The notes under the pieces: generated by a model
Databases searched by the model: none
What the model saw: the letters and a program-made list of their open reading frames with translations, nothing else
Told to the model about the DNA's origin: nothing
Position numbers and translations under genes: made by a program
Assembly: GCA_015234465.1 (NCBI GenBank)
Contig: JADGNA010000008.1
Span: 620,001 to 684,000, forward strand
Length of the DNA stretch: 64,000 bases
Reading direction: 5' to 3'
Origin: Salinibacterium sp.
GTDB lineage: Bacteria; Actinomycetota; Actinomycetes; Actinomycetales; Microbacteriaceae
Shown: piece by piece, positions 8,615-17,722 of the stretch
Layout: each line of letters begins with the position of its first letter
How positions within the stretch are numbered: the stretch's first letter is position 1

Positions 8615-10189
8615 TCATTCCCACTCGATTGTTCCCGGCGGCTTCGACGTGACGTCGAGCACGACACGGTTCACGTCCTTGACCTCGTTCGTGATGCGGT
8701 TCGAGATGCGAGCGAGCACGTCGTAGGGCAGGCGGGTCCAGTCGGCCGTCATGGCGTCTTCGCTCGAGACCGGCCGCAGCACGATCGGGTGGCCGTAGGT
8801 GCGACCGTCGCCCTGCACACCGACCGAACGCACGTCGGCCAGGAGCACAACGGGGCACTGCCAGATCTCCTCGTCGAGGCCGGCCAGGGTCAGCTCGGCG
8901 CGGGCGATCGCATCCGCCTTGCGCAGGATCTCGAGACGCTCCTTGGTGACCTCGCCGACGATGCGGATGCCGAGGCCCGGGCCGGGGAACGGCTGGCGGC
9001 CCACGATGACCTCGGGCAGGCCGAGCTCGCGGCCGATCTGGCGCACCTCGTCCTTGAAGAGGGCGCGCAGCGGCTCGACCAACTCGAACGTCATGTCCTC
9101 GGGGAGCCCGCCGACGTTGTGGTGGCTCTTGATGTTCGCGGTGCCGGAGCCGCCGCCCGATTCGACGACATCGGGGTAGAGCGTGCCCTGCACGAGGAAA
9201 CGGATGGGGTCACCCTCCTTCTCCATCGACTCGGCGACAAGCTGCGCCTGCGCAGCCTCAAAGGTGCGGATGAACTCGCGCCCGATGATCTTGCGCTTCT
9301 GCTCGGGGTCGCTCACGCCGGCGAGCGCCGTGAGGAACTGCTCCTCGGCGTCGATCGTGATGAGGCGCACACCCGTGGCCTTGACGTAGTCCTCCTCGAC
9401 CTGGCGACGCTCGTCCTGGCGCAGCAGGCCATGGTCGACGAAGACGCAGGTGAGCTGGTCGCCGACGGCCTCATGCACGAGCGCCGCCGCAACGGCGGAG
9501 TCAACGCCGCCCGAGAGGCCGCAGATGACCTTGCCGGTGCCGATCTGCTGACGAATGCGCGCGACCTGCTCCTGGATGACGTTGCCCGCGTTCCAGTCGT
9601 TGGGAATGCCTGCGGCGCGGTGCAGGAAGTTCTCGAGCACGCCCTGGCCGTGGGCCGAGTGCTTGACCTCCGGATGCCACTGCACGCCGTACAGCTTGCG
9701 CTCGTCGTCCGCGAACGCGGCGACGGGGGTCGCGACCGTCGAGGCAAGCACGCGGAAACCCTCGGGCGCCTTCGCGACACTGTCGCCATGCGACATCCAT
9801 GCCGTCTGCGTCTCGGGCTGGCCCTCGAGCAGCACGCCGCTGTCGACGACGTTGATCTCGGTCGAACCGTATTCGCGCTGGCCCGTGTGCGCGACCTCGC
9901 CACCCAACTGCTTCGCCATGACCTGGAAGCCGTAGCAGATGCCGAAGACGGGCACGCCGAGCTCGAGGATGCCCTCGTCGAGCTGCGGGGCGCCGGGCTC
10001 GTAGACGCTCGAAGGTCCGCCCGACAGCACGATGCCGACGGGCGCCTTCGCGGCGATCTCCTCGGCGCTAATCGTGTGCGGCACGATCTCCGAGTACACA
10101 CCGGCCTCCCGCACGCGACGCGCGATCAGCTGGGCGTACTGCGCCCCGAAGTCGACGACGAGGACTGGCTTCTGCTCGGTCTCGCTCAC
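8615..10189 (-). CDS. guaA: GMP synthase (glutamine-hydrolysing)
   Basis: This 524-residue enzyme converts XMP to GMP using glutamine and ATP. The N-terminal class I glutaminase carries Cys85 (GICYGFQ), His172 and Glu174 (QWHPEV). The ATP pyrophosphatase domain has the PP-loop SGGVDS (226-231). The C-terminal dimerisation domain ends PPGTIEWE, the conserved GuaA C-terminus. I chose the GTG at 10189 ([17 protein letters not shown]) because the glutaminase domain begins there. It overlaps the stop of the upstream DUF3817 gene (GTGA), so the two are coupled. Confidence 0.97.
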   Translation of the reverse strand: MSETEQKPVLVVDFGAQYAQLIARRVREAGVYSEIVPHTISAEEIAAKAPVGIVLSGGPSSVYEPGAPQLDEGILELGVPVFGICYGFQVMAKQLGGEVAHTGQREYGSTEINVVDSGVLLEGQPETQTAWMSHGDSVAKAPEGFRVLASTVATPVAAFADDERKLYGVQWHPEVKHSAHGQGVLENFLHRAAGIPNDWNAGNVIQEQVARIRQQIGTGKVICGLSGGVDSAVAAALVHEAVGDQLTCVFVDHGLLRQDERRQVEEDYVKATGVRLITIDAEEQFLTALAGVSDPEQKRKIIGREFIRTFEAAQAQLVAESMEKEGDPIRFLVQGTLYPDVVESGGGSGTANIKSHHNVGGLPEDMTFELVEPLRALFKDEVRQIGRELGLPEVIVGRQPFPGPGLGIRIVGEVTKERLEILRKADAIARAELTLAGLDEEIWQCPVVLLADVRSVGVQGDGRTYGHPIVLRPVSSEDAMTADWTRLPYDVLARISNRITNEVKDVNRVVLDVTSKPPGTIEWE

Positions 10190-10611
10190 GCGGGAACCTC
10201 CTTGGGCTCGATCTGGGCGAGGCGAGCCTCGACGAAGCTGGGAACGGTGCGCTCGAAGTAGAACGACAGGAACGGGATGACGCCGCCGAGGGCGATCAGC
10301 AGGAAGCGGCCGAAGGAGAAGCGCAGCAGGCGCCACAGCACGAAATCGCAGGCGAGGTAGAGCACGTAGAACCAGCCGTGCATGATCAGGATGATCGTCG
10401 ACACGTTGACGCCCGTGATGTCGGCCTGCGGGGTGAGGGCGAGGAACCCGTCCTGGCCGCCGACCTCGATGTCGCCACCCAGGCCGTAGCGGGTGACCAT
10501 CATCACGACGAGCGCGATGAGGAAGAACCCGGTAACGTACGACGACACCTTGTAGGCGGTGAGCGTCTTGCGGATGCGGGGGACGTCAGAGGGGCGCGGG
10601 CCGAGGGGCAT
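10186..10611 (-). CDS. DUF3817 integral membrane protein
   Basis: This 141-residue membrane protein has three or four helices (about 20-42, 66-90 and 96-120). The central segment [21 protein letters not shown] matches the DUF3817 type as I know it. The gene is coupled to guaA by a 4-base overlap, an arrangement seen in many actinobacteria. Biochemical function is unknown; linkage to guaA is genomic context only. It ends with a soluble acidic tail ([12 protein letters not shown]). Confidence 0.8.
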   Translation of the reverse strand: MPLGPRPSDVPRIRKTLTAYKVSSYVTGFFLIALVVMMVTRYGLGGDIEVGGQDGFLALTPQADITGVNVSTIILIMHGWFYVLYLACDFVLWRLLRFSFGRFLLIALGGVIPFLSFYFERTVPSFVEARLAQIEPKEVPA

Positions 10612-10678
10612 AGCCCCAGTTTACCGGGCGAGAACTGGGCTTCAGCCCCGCGCTCGGGCCGAGGCCACGCGGGCGGCG

Positions 10679-11461
10679 TCAGGCTGACGCGGCCGCGGCG
10701 GCTTCCTGCCGTTCGTGCTCCTCGAGCTCCCACGCATCCTTCACGAGACGCCACCAGAGGAAGATCGCGAAGCCGGCGAAGACCGCCCACTCGATCGCAT
10801 AGAAGATGTTGAGCCAGTTGATCTCCTGCTCGAGCGGCGGCGGAGGCGCATCGATCTGCGTGAGGCCCGCGACGGGCTCGTCGGTGATGACGTAGCCGCC
10901 GAAGATCCCGGCCTCGTCGACGGTCGACCACAGGTTCGCGAAGGCGGCGGGAGACATCGAGCTCAGCTCGCCCGCCTCGAAGTCAGAGTTCTGAGGGGCC
11001 TCGCCCATGACGTAGCGACCCTCGATGGTGACCACCTCACCAGCGGATGCTTCGGCCTCGAGCTCGGCCGCGGCATCCGTCACCTCGTCCTCGTCGGCGG
11101 ACCACCCGAGTGCCACGGCGAGCCCCGCCCCGTCGACCGTGGTGAGGTGCCCCACGAGCCAGAACCCGGGATCGTCGTCGTGGTAGCGCTCGCTCAGGAC
11201 GAGCGTGTCATCCGGCACCCAGGTGCCATCGACCGACACCAGCTGGCCATCGTGCGCGGCGGCGACGGGACCCTGCGGCTCCGCGAGCTCCGCGAGGGGC
11301 GCGGTCGTCTCGGTCTCGCGCGTCACGATCTCGCCCGAGGCGAAGCTGCGTTCGAGCTGCCACTGGCCGAGGGCCGCGAATGCGGCGGCGACACCGAGTG
11401 CCAGGAACAGCGCGGCGATCCACCGCGGCCGACGCGCCACCGACCACATGCTGCTGCTCAC
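10679..11461 (-). CDS. SURF1 family protein (cytochrome oxidase assembly)
   Basis: This 260-residue protein has the SURF1 layout: an N-terminal transmembrane helix (about 14-32, IAALFLALGVAAAFAALGQWQLERS), a large extracytoplasmic domain, and a second helix near 222-244 (INWLNIFYAIEWAVFAGFAIFLWW). The GQWQLER motif after helix 1 is characteristic. SURF1 helps insert heme a into cytochrome c oxidase. It lies upstream of the DUF3817-guaA pair in the same direction. The C-terminus is Ala/Glu-rich. Confidence 0.88.
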   Translation of the reverse strand: MSSSMWSVARRPRWIAALFLALGVAAAFAALGQWQLERSFASGEIVTRETETTAPLAELAEPQGPVAAAHDGQLVSVDGTWVPDDTLVLSERYHDDDPGFWLVGHLTTVDGAGLAVALGWSADEDEVTDAAAELEAEASAGEVVTIEGRYVMGEAPQNSDFEAGELSSMSPAAFANLWSTVDEAGIFGGYVITDEPVAGLTQIDAPPPPLEQEINWLNIFYAIEWAVFAGFAIFLWWRLVKDAWELEEHERQEAAAAASA

Positions 11462-11543
11462 CGCACCAGCCTAACGGCGTGCGGCTGGGCACTCTCTGCC
11501 GTGCCGATGCCGCACGTTGGATGCGCGGCGCTCCGAACGTCGG

Positions 11544-11605
11544 ATGACCGGGTTTCGGACAGATGATCGTGCCGCGGCGCGATCATCTGTCCGAAACTCA
11601 GTCAT
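11544..11605. repeat. 62-bp near-perfect palindrome between glpD and the SURF1 gene
   Basis: Arms gtttcggacagatgatcg (11552-11569) and cgatcatctgtccgaaac (11580-11597) are perfectly complementary over 18 bp. The centre gccgcggc is itself palindromic, and the only break is a T/G pair that can wobble in RNA. An outer pair, atgac/gtcat (11544-11548 and 11601-11605), extends the symmetry across a 3x3 mismatch. As RNA it folds into one long hairpin. No T-run follows. It could be a terminator, a processing signal or a small mobile palindromic unit. Confidence 0.85.
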
Positions 11606-11656
11606 GCGCGCGGGAAGCGAGGCGCCGGACGACCGGGAGGTTCGAGGAAGCACCCA

Positions 11657-13366
11657 TCACAACGAGATGTCGGGGGCTTCCAGCCGCACGCGGTCGGCGG
11701 ATGCGTCATCCGGTTGCTGCTGGCTGGCGCGCTCCGCCTCGACCCGGCGCAGGTAGTGCTGCACCTCGCTCTCGACGCGTTCCTCGCTCCAGCCGTGCAC
11801 GCGGGCCATGAGCCGCGCGGCGACCGGGGCGGCCGAGACGCCGCGGTCCCACGCCTCGATCGAGATGCGGGTGCGGCGGGCAAGCACGTCATCGAGGTGC
11901 AGGGCGCCCTCGTGCGAGGCCGCGTAGACGACCTCCGCCTCGAGGTAGTCGTCGGCACCCGGCAGCGGGGTGTTGAGCGAAGGATCTTCGCGCATGATGT
12001 CGAGCAGCTCATCCGTGAGCGTCCCGTAGCGGTTGAGCAGGTGCTCGATGCGCACCTTGTGCACCCCGAACGCGCGGGCGATCTTGGCGCGCTTGTTCCA
12101 TGCCGCCTGGTAGCCCTCGGCGCCGAGCAGGGCGATGTCTTCGGTCGTGCTGCGCGGCACACGTCCGTCGAGGGCTGCGGATGCGGCATCCACCGCGTCC
12201 TTCGCCATCACCCGGTAGGTGGTCCACTTGCCGCCCGCGACAACCACAAGGCCGGGAACCGTGTGGGTGACGATGTGCTCGCGCGAGAGCTTGGAGGTCT
12301 CGTCGGACTCCCCCGCGAGCAAGGGCCGCAGCCCCGCGAAGACGCCCTCGACGTCGTCGCGCGTGAGCGGCACCGCGAGCACCCGGTTGACGTGCTCGAG
12401 CAGGTAGTCGATGTCGGCGGCCGTCGCTGCGGGGTGCGCCTTGTCGAGGTCCCACTTGGTGTCGGTCGTGCCGATGAGCCAGTGCCGCCCCCACGGGATG
12501 ACGAAGAGCACGCTCTTCTCCGTGCGCAGCAGCAGGCCGACCTTCGACTGGAAGCGGTCGCGCGGCACGACGAGGTGGATTCCCTTCGACGCCCGCACCT
12601 TGAAGGTGCCACGCTCGCCGACCATGCGCTGCGTGTCATCCGTCCACACGCCCGTCGCGTTGATGACCTGCCGCGCCTTGATCTCGAAGACCTCATCGCT
12701 CAGGAGGTCGCGGGCCGTGACGCCGACGACACGCTGCCCCACCTTGAGAAAGCCCTCGACCCGCACCCGACTCGCGACCTTCGCCCCGTAGGACGAGGCC
12801 GTGCGCGCAAGGCTCGACACATAGCGGGCGTCGTCGACCTGGGCGTCGTAGTAGGTGATGCCGCCAGCGAAGGCGTCATTCTTGAGGCTCGGGATGCCGC
12901 GGAGCACCTGCCGCTTCGTGTGGTGCCGGTGGTGGGGCACGCCGGGCGGGCGGTTGCCCGTGCGGGCGAAGAGGTCGTAGAGCACCATGCCGGCGCCGAT
13001 GTAGAAGCGTTCGACGATGTTGCGCACGGGGTAGAGGAAGCGCACCGGCTTCACCAGGTGCGGGGCGATGCGCTGCAGCAGCAGGCCGCGCTCGATGAGC
13101 GCCTCCCTGACCAGCCTGAAGTCCAACTGCTCCAGGTAACGGATGCCACCGTGCACGAGCTTCGAGGAACGGCTCGAGGTGCCCGAACCCCAGTCGCGCG
13201 CCTCCACCATGCCGACGCTCAGCCCGCGGGTGACGGCATCGAGCGCGCAGCCCGTGCCGACGATTCCGCCGCCGATGACGAGCACGTCGAGTTCCCGGGT
13301 GCGAAGGGCCTCGATCGCGGCCTCGCGCTCCTCGGGTCCCAGCTTGGACGAATGACTGACCGTCAT
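11657..13366 (-). CDS. glpD: Glycerol-3-phosphate dehydrogenase (FAD, respiratory)
   Basis: This 569-residue flavoprotein oxidises glycerol-3-phosphate to dihydroxyacetone phosphate and passes electrons to the quinone pool at the membrane. The FAD-binding Rossmann motif is at about 29-39 (LVIGGGIVGTGC). Family motifs include SSRSSKLVHGGIRYLEQ and, later, GRHWLIGTTDTKWD and VVAGGKWTTYRVMA. The C-terminal domain (DAxFL-type helical region) is complete, so length is normal. No glpF or glpK is adjacent. The long palindrome at 11544-11605 follows its stop. Confidence 0.95.
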   Translation of the reverse strand: MTVSHSSKLGPEEREAAIEALRTRELDVLVIGGGIVGTGCALDAVTRGLSVGMVEARDWGSGTSSRSSKLVHGGIRYLEQLDFRLVREALIERGLLLQRIAPHLVKPVRFLYPVRNIVERFYIGAGMVLYDLFARTGNRPPGVPHHRHHTKRQVLRGIPSLKNDAFAGGITYYDAQVDDARYVSSLARTASSYGAKVASRVRVEGFLKVGQRVVGVTARDLLSDEVFEIKARQVINATGVWTDDTQRMVGERGTFKVRASKGIHLVVPRDRFQSKVGLLLRTEKSVLFVIPWGRHWLIGTTDTKWDLDKAHPAATAADIDYLLEHVNRVLAVPLTRDDVEGVFAGLRPLLAGESDETSKLSREHIVTHTVPGLVVVAGGKWTTYRVMAKDAVDAASAALDGRVPRSTTEDIALLGAEGYQAAWNKRAKIARAFGVHKVRIEHLLNRYGTLTDELLDIMREDPSLNTPLPGADDYLEAEVVYAASHEGALHLDDVLARRTRISIEAWDRGVSAAPVAARLMARVHGWSEERVESEVQHYLRRVEAERASQQQPDDASADRVRLEAPDISL

Positions 13367-13426
13367 GCGGCTCCCCTCTCTCCGTGGCCGATGCTAGTCC
13401 GGGAGGGTCGGCGGCGGCTGGGTGGC

Positions 13427-14548
13427 CTAGTGGGGAACGTAGGGCGCGACGACCACGTCGACGCGCTGGAACTCCTTGAGGTCAGAGTAGCCCGTCGTCG
13501 CCATCGAGCGCTTGAGGGCACCGACGAGGTTCGACTTGCCGTCCGCCGTGTCGGAGGGGCCGAAGAGCACCTGCTCGAGGGGGCCGACCTGGCCGACCTC
13601 GACGCGGTGGCCGCGCGGCAGCTCGGGGTGGTGGGCCTCAGCACCCCAGTGGTACCCGCCGCCCGGGACATCCGTCGCCCGTGCCAGCGTCGTGCCGAGC
13701 ATGACGGCGTCGGCGCCCATCGCGATGGCCTTGGCGATGTCGCCGCTCGTGCCGAGCCCGCCGTCGGCGATGACGTGCACGTAGCGGCCGCCGGACTCGT
13801 CCATGTAGTCGCGACGGGCGCCCGCGACATCCGCCACCGCCGTCGCCATGGGGGCGTGGATGCCGAGGCTCGCGCGCGTGGTCGAGGCTGCGCCGCCGCC
13901 GAAGCCGACGAGCACGCCGGCCGCACCCGTGCGCATGAGGTGTAGCGCGGGCGTGTAGCCGGCCGCGCCGCCGACGATGACGGGCACGTCGAGCTCGTAG
14001 ATGAACTTCTTGAGGTTGAGCGGCTCCTGGTTCTGGGAGACGTGCTCGGCGCTCACGGTAGTGCCGCGGATGACGAACAGGTCGACACCCGCCTCGACGA
14101 CGGTCTTGTAGAGCTGCTGCGTGCGCTGGGGGGAGAGCGAACCGGCGACCGTGACGCCGGATGCCCGGATTTCGGCGATGCGCGCCGTGACGAGCTCGGG
14201 CTTGATGGGCTCCGCGTAGATCTGCTGCATGCGACGCGTCGCCTCGGCGGCGGGAAGCGTGCGGATCTCCTCGAGCAGCGGCTCGGGGTTCTCGTAGCGC
14301 GTCCAGACACCCTCGAGGTCGAGCACGCCGAGTCCGCCGAGCTGGCCGATGCGGATGGCGGTCTCGGGCGAGACGACCGAGTCCATGGGGGCGGCCAGGA
14401 TGGGCACGTCGAAGGTGAAGGCGTCGATGGTCCAGTTGACCGAGACATCCTTCGGGTCGCGGGTGCGCCGGTTCGGCACGATCGCGATGTCATCGAACGC
14501 GTACACACGGCGTGACCGCTTGGCGCGGCCGATCTCTATCTCCTGCAC
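13427..14548 (-). CDS. GuaB3 family IMP dehydrogenase-related protein
   Basis: This 373-residue TIM-barrel protein of the IMPDH/GMP reductase superfamily is of the short actinobacterial GuaB3 type, with no CBS insert. It has the N-terminal VYAFDDIAIVPNRRTRDP, the phosphate-binding VIADGGLGTSGDIAKAIAMGADAVMLG and GGGYHWGAEAHHPELPRG. The loop where true IMPDH carries its catalytic Cys reads GGGAASTTRASLG, with no cysteine, which I take to be a family trait. It is therefore not assigned as the cell's IMPDH. It has its own transcription unit between glpD and a small hypothetical gene. Confidence 0.85.
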   Translation of the reverse strand: MQEIEIGRAKRSRRVYAFDDIAIVPNRRTRDPKDVSVNWTIDAFTFDVPILAAPMDSVVSPETAIRIGQLGGLGVLDLEGVWTRYENPEPLLEEIRTLPAAEATRRMQQIYAEPIKPELVTARIAEIRASGVTVAGSLSPQRTQQLYKTVVEAGVDLFVIRGTTVSAEHVSQNQEPLNLKKFIYELDVPVIVGGAAGYTPALHLMRTGAAGVLVGFGGGAASTTRASLGIHAPMATAVADVAGARRDYMDESGGRYVHVIADGGLGTSGDIAKAIAMGADAVMLGTTLARATDVPGGGYHWGAEAHHPELPRGHRVEVGQVGPLEQVLFGPSDTADGKSNLVGALKRSMATTGYSDLKEFQRVDVVVAPYVPH

Positions 14549-14588
14549 CGGCCCAGCCTAGCGCGAGCCCCTGTCACGCGGCCCGGAA

Positions 14589-14918
14589 CTACCAGCCGGG
14601 GTAGCCAGCGCAGGCCGTCGAGAGCAGGTTCACGCCCGACTCCTGGTCGGCGAACGCCCTCCACGCGGCCTCGGCGTCGCCCGCCCTGGCCGCCTCCTCG
14701 AGCGCGTCGATGTTCGACGGCGCTCCCCCGGCCCACTGGCGGTAGCTCGGGTTGTCGATGCCGTCGGCGCCCTCGTTCGCGACGGCACGCAGGCGCTGCA
14801 CGACGGGGAGCACGGCGCCCAGCCTGCTCGCGTTGCCCTGCACCTCGATCATGAGCGGCGTCAGCTCGAGGATGATGTCGCGGAGCCGGTCACAGCGTTC
14901 GGCGAGTACGTCGTTCAT
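14589..14918 (-). CDS. Hypothetical helical protein
   Basis: This 109-residue protein is predicted mostly helical. I chose the ATG at 14918 because it is preceded by aaggac at good spacing; the open frame upstream is Arg-rich and not convincing. The sequence has regular amphipathic helices and ends LLSTACAGYPGW. The pattern recalls four-helix cytochrome c'/c556 proteins, but there is no CxxCH heme site and no signal peptide, so the likeness is weak. It is divergent from the membrane protein gene at 15039. Function is unknown. Confidence 0.6.
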   Translation of the reverse strand: MNDVLAERCDRLRDIILELTPLMIEVQGNASRLGAVLPVVQRLRAVANEGADGIDNPSYRQWAGGAPSNIDALEEAARAGDAEAAWRAFADQESGVNLLSTACAGYPGW

Positions 14919-15038
14919 GAGGTCCTTTCGTCGCGTGCGTCGCGAGTCTATCGAGCGGCCCCCGTCTTGGGGCCACAGGGCCGGTAGAATCCTGACGGCC
15001 ACGGGCATCCGTCGGTCATCTCCAGCGGAAGGGTGCCC

Positions 15039-16478
15039 GTGAGCCTGTATGAGAGCGTGTTCGCCGCGAACCCCGACTTCGAGCGGCGGCGCTCATGGCC
15101 CCGCACGGTGCTCGCGCTCGTGCTGGCTGCCATCGCCGCGTCCGCCCTCGTGTGGCTCATTCTGAACTTCGCCGACGTGCAGCGCGGCGCCACCGAGCAG
15201 GCCGAGCGCTCGGTCGTGCTGCGCAACGAGGTCTTCACCCGCGTCGCGCCACTCGGCGGCCTCGTGATCGCCGCCGTCGCGACGCCGTGGCTGCTGTGGT
15301 GGGCCGCGACCGGATGCCACGTATGGGTGCGACGGGAGACCGGAGCGCGGCTGCGTCGCCGTGCCGGCGTTGGTTTCGCGGGCGGGGTGCCGACCATGAA
15401 GTCGCTGCACGCCCGCTTCGCGACGGGAGACCCGGGCGTCTACACCCCAGTGCCGGAGGCCCGAGCGGACGGCATCGTCGAGGTGTGGGACGTGCCCGAG
15501 GACTCGATCGCCTACGTCGGCATGTCGGTCGGCCGCTCGCGCAAGTCCGTCGTGCCCGCCGAACTCATCGTCTTCACCGGCCGGCCCTACGAGGCACTCG
15601 GAGCGGCGCTCAAGAACCAGCTGCACCGCCCCCTGCCCGAAGACCAGAACCCCATGCGCGGCGTCACCGACGCGGCGCCCGTCGTCACCTCAGCGGTCGA
15701 AGCGACCTCACCGGAGGCTGTGCTCGCGGCCGAGGCATCCGACGCCAAACTGCAGAAGTGGGCCGCTTACCGGCAGGGCGGCGGGGTGCAGGAGGATCAG
15801 GTCGACACGGCCGGGATCGCCCGCGCGCGACGCTGGAACACGATCATCCTCGCCGTGAGCGCTGCCCTGCTGCTGGGTGGCGCCGTCGGCCTCGTCGTGC
15901 TGTTCACCTCCTCGGGGGTGCGGGTGAGCCTGCCGATCGTGCTGGCGATCTTCCTGCTGCTGCTCGGGCTCGTCTTCGTGCCACGGATGCTTCGCCTCCG
16001 CCGGAACCTGCAGCACCCGGATGCCACGATGAGCGTCTCCACACAGGGCATCACACTCCCGGGGGTCGGCCTCATCGCATGGGGCGAGCTCGTCGGGCTC
16101 GTCTACCTCGACGACACGGCTCGCACGAACACGGCGCTCCGTGTGCCGATCACCGGCTGGGGCGCACGCCTGGCCTTCCGTGCGGGCGAGGGATCGATCG
16201 GCCTGACGATCGGCGTGCGCGACGGGGCCGCCCTGCGGGAACGTAGCGGGGCGCGCATCCGCCTCTGGAACGCCACCCCCGAGGGCACCCGCGCTGGCGA
16301 CCTCACGGTTCCCCTCGACGTGCGGCTCACCCCCGACGCCCGCGAACGCTTCGTCGCCGCCGTGCGCGGTGGGGCCATCGCGGCCGGGGTGCCGTTCCAC
16401 GTCGCGAACGGCACGATCGACTACGCCAAGAGGGTCGGGCGGATGCTCGACCCGAAGTGGCCCGCAGAGCTGCGGTAG
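15039..16478 (+). CDS. Hypothetical multi-domain membrane protein
   Basis: About 479 residues. I chose the GTG at 15039 (MSLYESVFAANPDFERRR) because a ggaagg site sits 6-7 bases upstream; a GTG two codons earlier is possible. Hydrophobic segments lie near 25-45 and 75-95 (N-terminal pair) and near 270-325 (two helices, IILAVSAALLLGGAVGLVVLF and a Leu-rich partner). The C-terminal 130 residues form a soluble domain that reads like a PH-type fold (VSTQGITLPGVGLIAWGELVGLVYLDD). No catalytic motif is seen. Function is unknown. Confidence 0.65.
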   Translation: MSLYESVFAANPDFERRRSWPRTVLALVLAAIAASALVWLILNFADVQRGATEQAERSVVLRNEVFTRVAPLGGLVIAAVATPWLLWWAATGCHVWVRRETGARLRRRAGVGFAGGVPTMKSLHARFATGDPGVYTPVPEARADGIVEVWDVPEDSIAYVGMSVGRSRKSVVPAELIVFTGRPYEALGAALKNQLHRPLPEDQNPMRGVTDAAPVVTSAVEATSPEAVLAAEASDAKLQKWAAYRQGGGVQEDQVDTAGIARARRWNTIILAVSAALLLGGAVGLVVLFTSSGVRVSLPIVLAIFLLLLGLVFVPRMLRLRRNLQHPDATMSVSTQGITLPGVGLIAWGELVGLVYLDDTARTNTALRVPITGWGARLAFRAGEGSIGLTIGVRDGAALRERSGARIRLWNATPEGTRAGDLTVPLDVRLTPDARERFVAAVRGGAIAAGVPFHVANGTIDYAKRVGRMLDPKWPAELR

Positions 16479-16736
16479 GGGCGTCCGGGGCGCTCTTCCG
16501 CGCTGTGCGCTGCTGCTCACGCAGTCGGCCTGCGGTTAACAGCAAACAATCGCCGTGCCGCCGCGGCGGGTCGACCCCGCATTGCGGCGTGTCTCCTCAA
16601 AACCTTGCCGCTAACCGCGCCGCGTCGAACCAGGGTCCGGCGCCAGGAGCTGCCGCGCTGCTGTAGGAAACGTCAGGGCTTGACAGGGTGCTTGCAGGAG
16701 AAGGTCGTCGTGTTGTCACTTTCGGCACTCATCGGT

Positions 16737-17308
16737 TCACAGTCTGCGCTCATCCCGCTGAGCGTGTGTCCGCGCCTCCGCAAAGTATCCAGCCGGAGTG
16801 CGCTTCCCCGCGCGGAACGCGTCGAGCAGCTGCGCGAACGTCATGCTCGAGTTGCCCCAGAGTGCCGAGCCGTCGGCGGCCAGGATCAGCGAGGACCCGC
16901 CGCGCACCGGGTTGACCGCGTAAACCGCGCCAGCCTCCGCAAGTACACGGTGGTGGTCGATCACGACCTGCTCGTCAACGTTGAGGTAGCCGGCCAGCTG
17001 AAGGATCTGCTCCCTGCTGATGCCCCTCGAGTTCTCGCGCTTCCACTGCGTGTACGTGCCGAAATCTATGATCTGGAGTGCGCCGGAGCGGCCACGATAC
17101 CGCGCCTGGTACTCCTTCCAAATTCAGGAAGTGCTCGCCGCCCATCACCCCAGGCGACGTGGAACCCGGCGTCGGTCTTCTCGACCTTGACACCGCCGGG
17201 AAGATCGAAGAGGTACCGGCGCGTCACGAACCGAGAGAACTCTAGGAGTAAGAAGGATTCGACCGCCTCCATTCGCGCGAGAAGGCGGGGATGAAGCATC
17301 GCGGTCAC
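16737..17308 (-). pseudogene. Candidate immunity protein gene, apparently frameshifted
   Basis: Two adjacent minus-strand frames read as one protein. Codons from the ATG at 17308 give MTAMLHPRLLARMEAVESFL and continue to LPEF near 17119. A different frame then continues KEYQARYRGRSGALQIIDFG down to the stop at 16737. Adding one base near 17112-17120 (gaatttggaagg on the minus strand) would join them into about 190 residues. The second part has no convincing start of its own. It lies last in the toxin operon, where immunity genes are expected. It is either a true 1-base deletion or a sequencing error; the immunity role is inferred from position. Confidence 0.6.
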
Positions 17309-17317
17309 TCCGCGTCG

Positions 17318-17722
17318 CTAGTGGTCGGATGCCGCTACAGCGCGCAACTCCGCCAGCGTGCTTGCTCCCCCAATTGAGGTAGCATCCGCCACACCCGCCC
17401 CGGGGTTCTGGCGAGTTCGGGCGCACAGCACGTGAACCGCCTCCGACGGCGAGAGCCCTTCTGCTTTCTGCTGCTGCAACAACTGAACCCAGGCTATTTT
17501 CGCGCTGCGGCCTTCCCTTCCGGCAGTAGCCGCAGGCGCGAAGCCTGCCGCTCCCTCAGCATCGGAAAACCAGAGATAGCCGAGGAGGGTCTGGTCACGT
17601 TCCACCCTCAGGTAGCGCACGGGGCCTTCCGCGGAAACGGCAAATCGGTCTGGAGCGCTCACTACCCGGAAGTGAAGGTCTTCGGTCTTCCAACCTTCGC
17701 CGGTCGCTGGCTGGTCGCTCAC
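17318..17722 (-). CDS. Candidate immunity protein for the ADP-ribosyltransferase toxin
   Basis: This 134-residue soluble acidic protein has a GTG start at 17722 overlapping the toxin stop (GTGA), so it is translated with the toxin. The N-terminal half is beta-rich ([37 protein letters not shown]) and the C-terminal half helical ([26 protein letters not shown]). I do not recognise a named family. Tight coupling immediately behind a polymorphic toxin with no signal peptide is the standard immunity arrangement, so the role is inferred from context. Confidence 0.6.
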   Translation of the reverse strand: MSDQPATGEGWKTEDLHFRVVSAPDRFAVSAEGPVRYLRVERDQTLLGYLWFSDAEGAAGFAPAATAGREGRSAKIAWVQLLQQQKAEGLSPSEAVHVLCARTRQNPGAGVADATSIGGASTLAELRAVAASDH

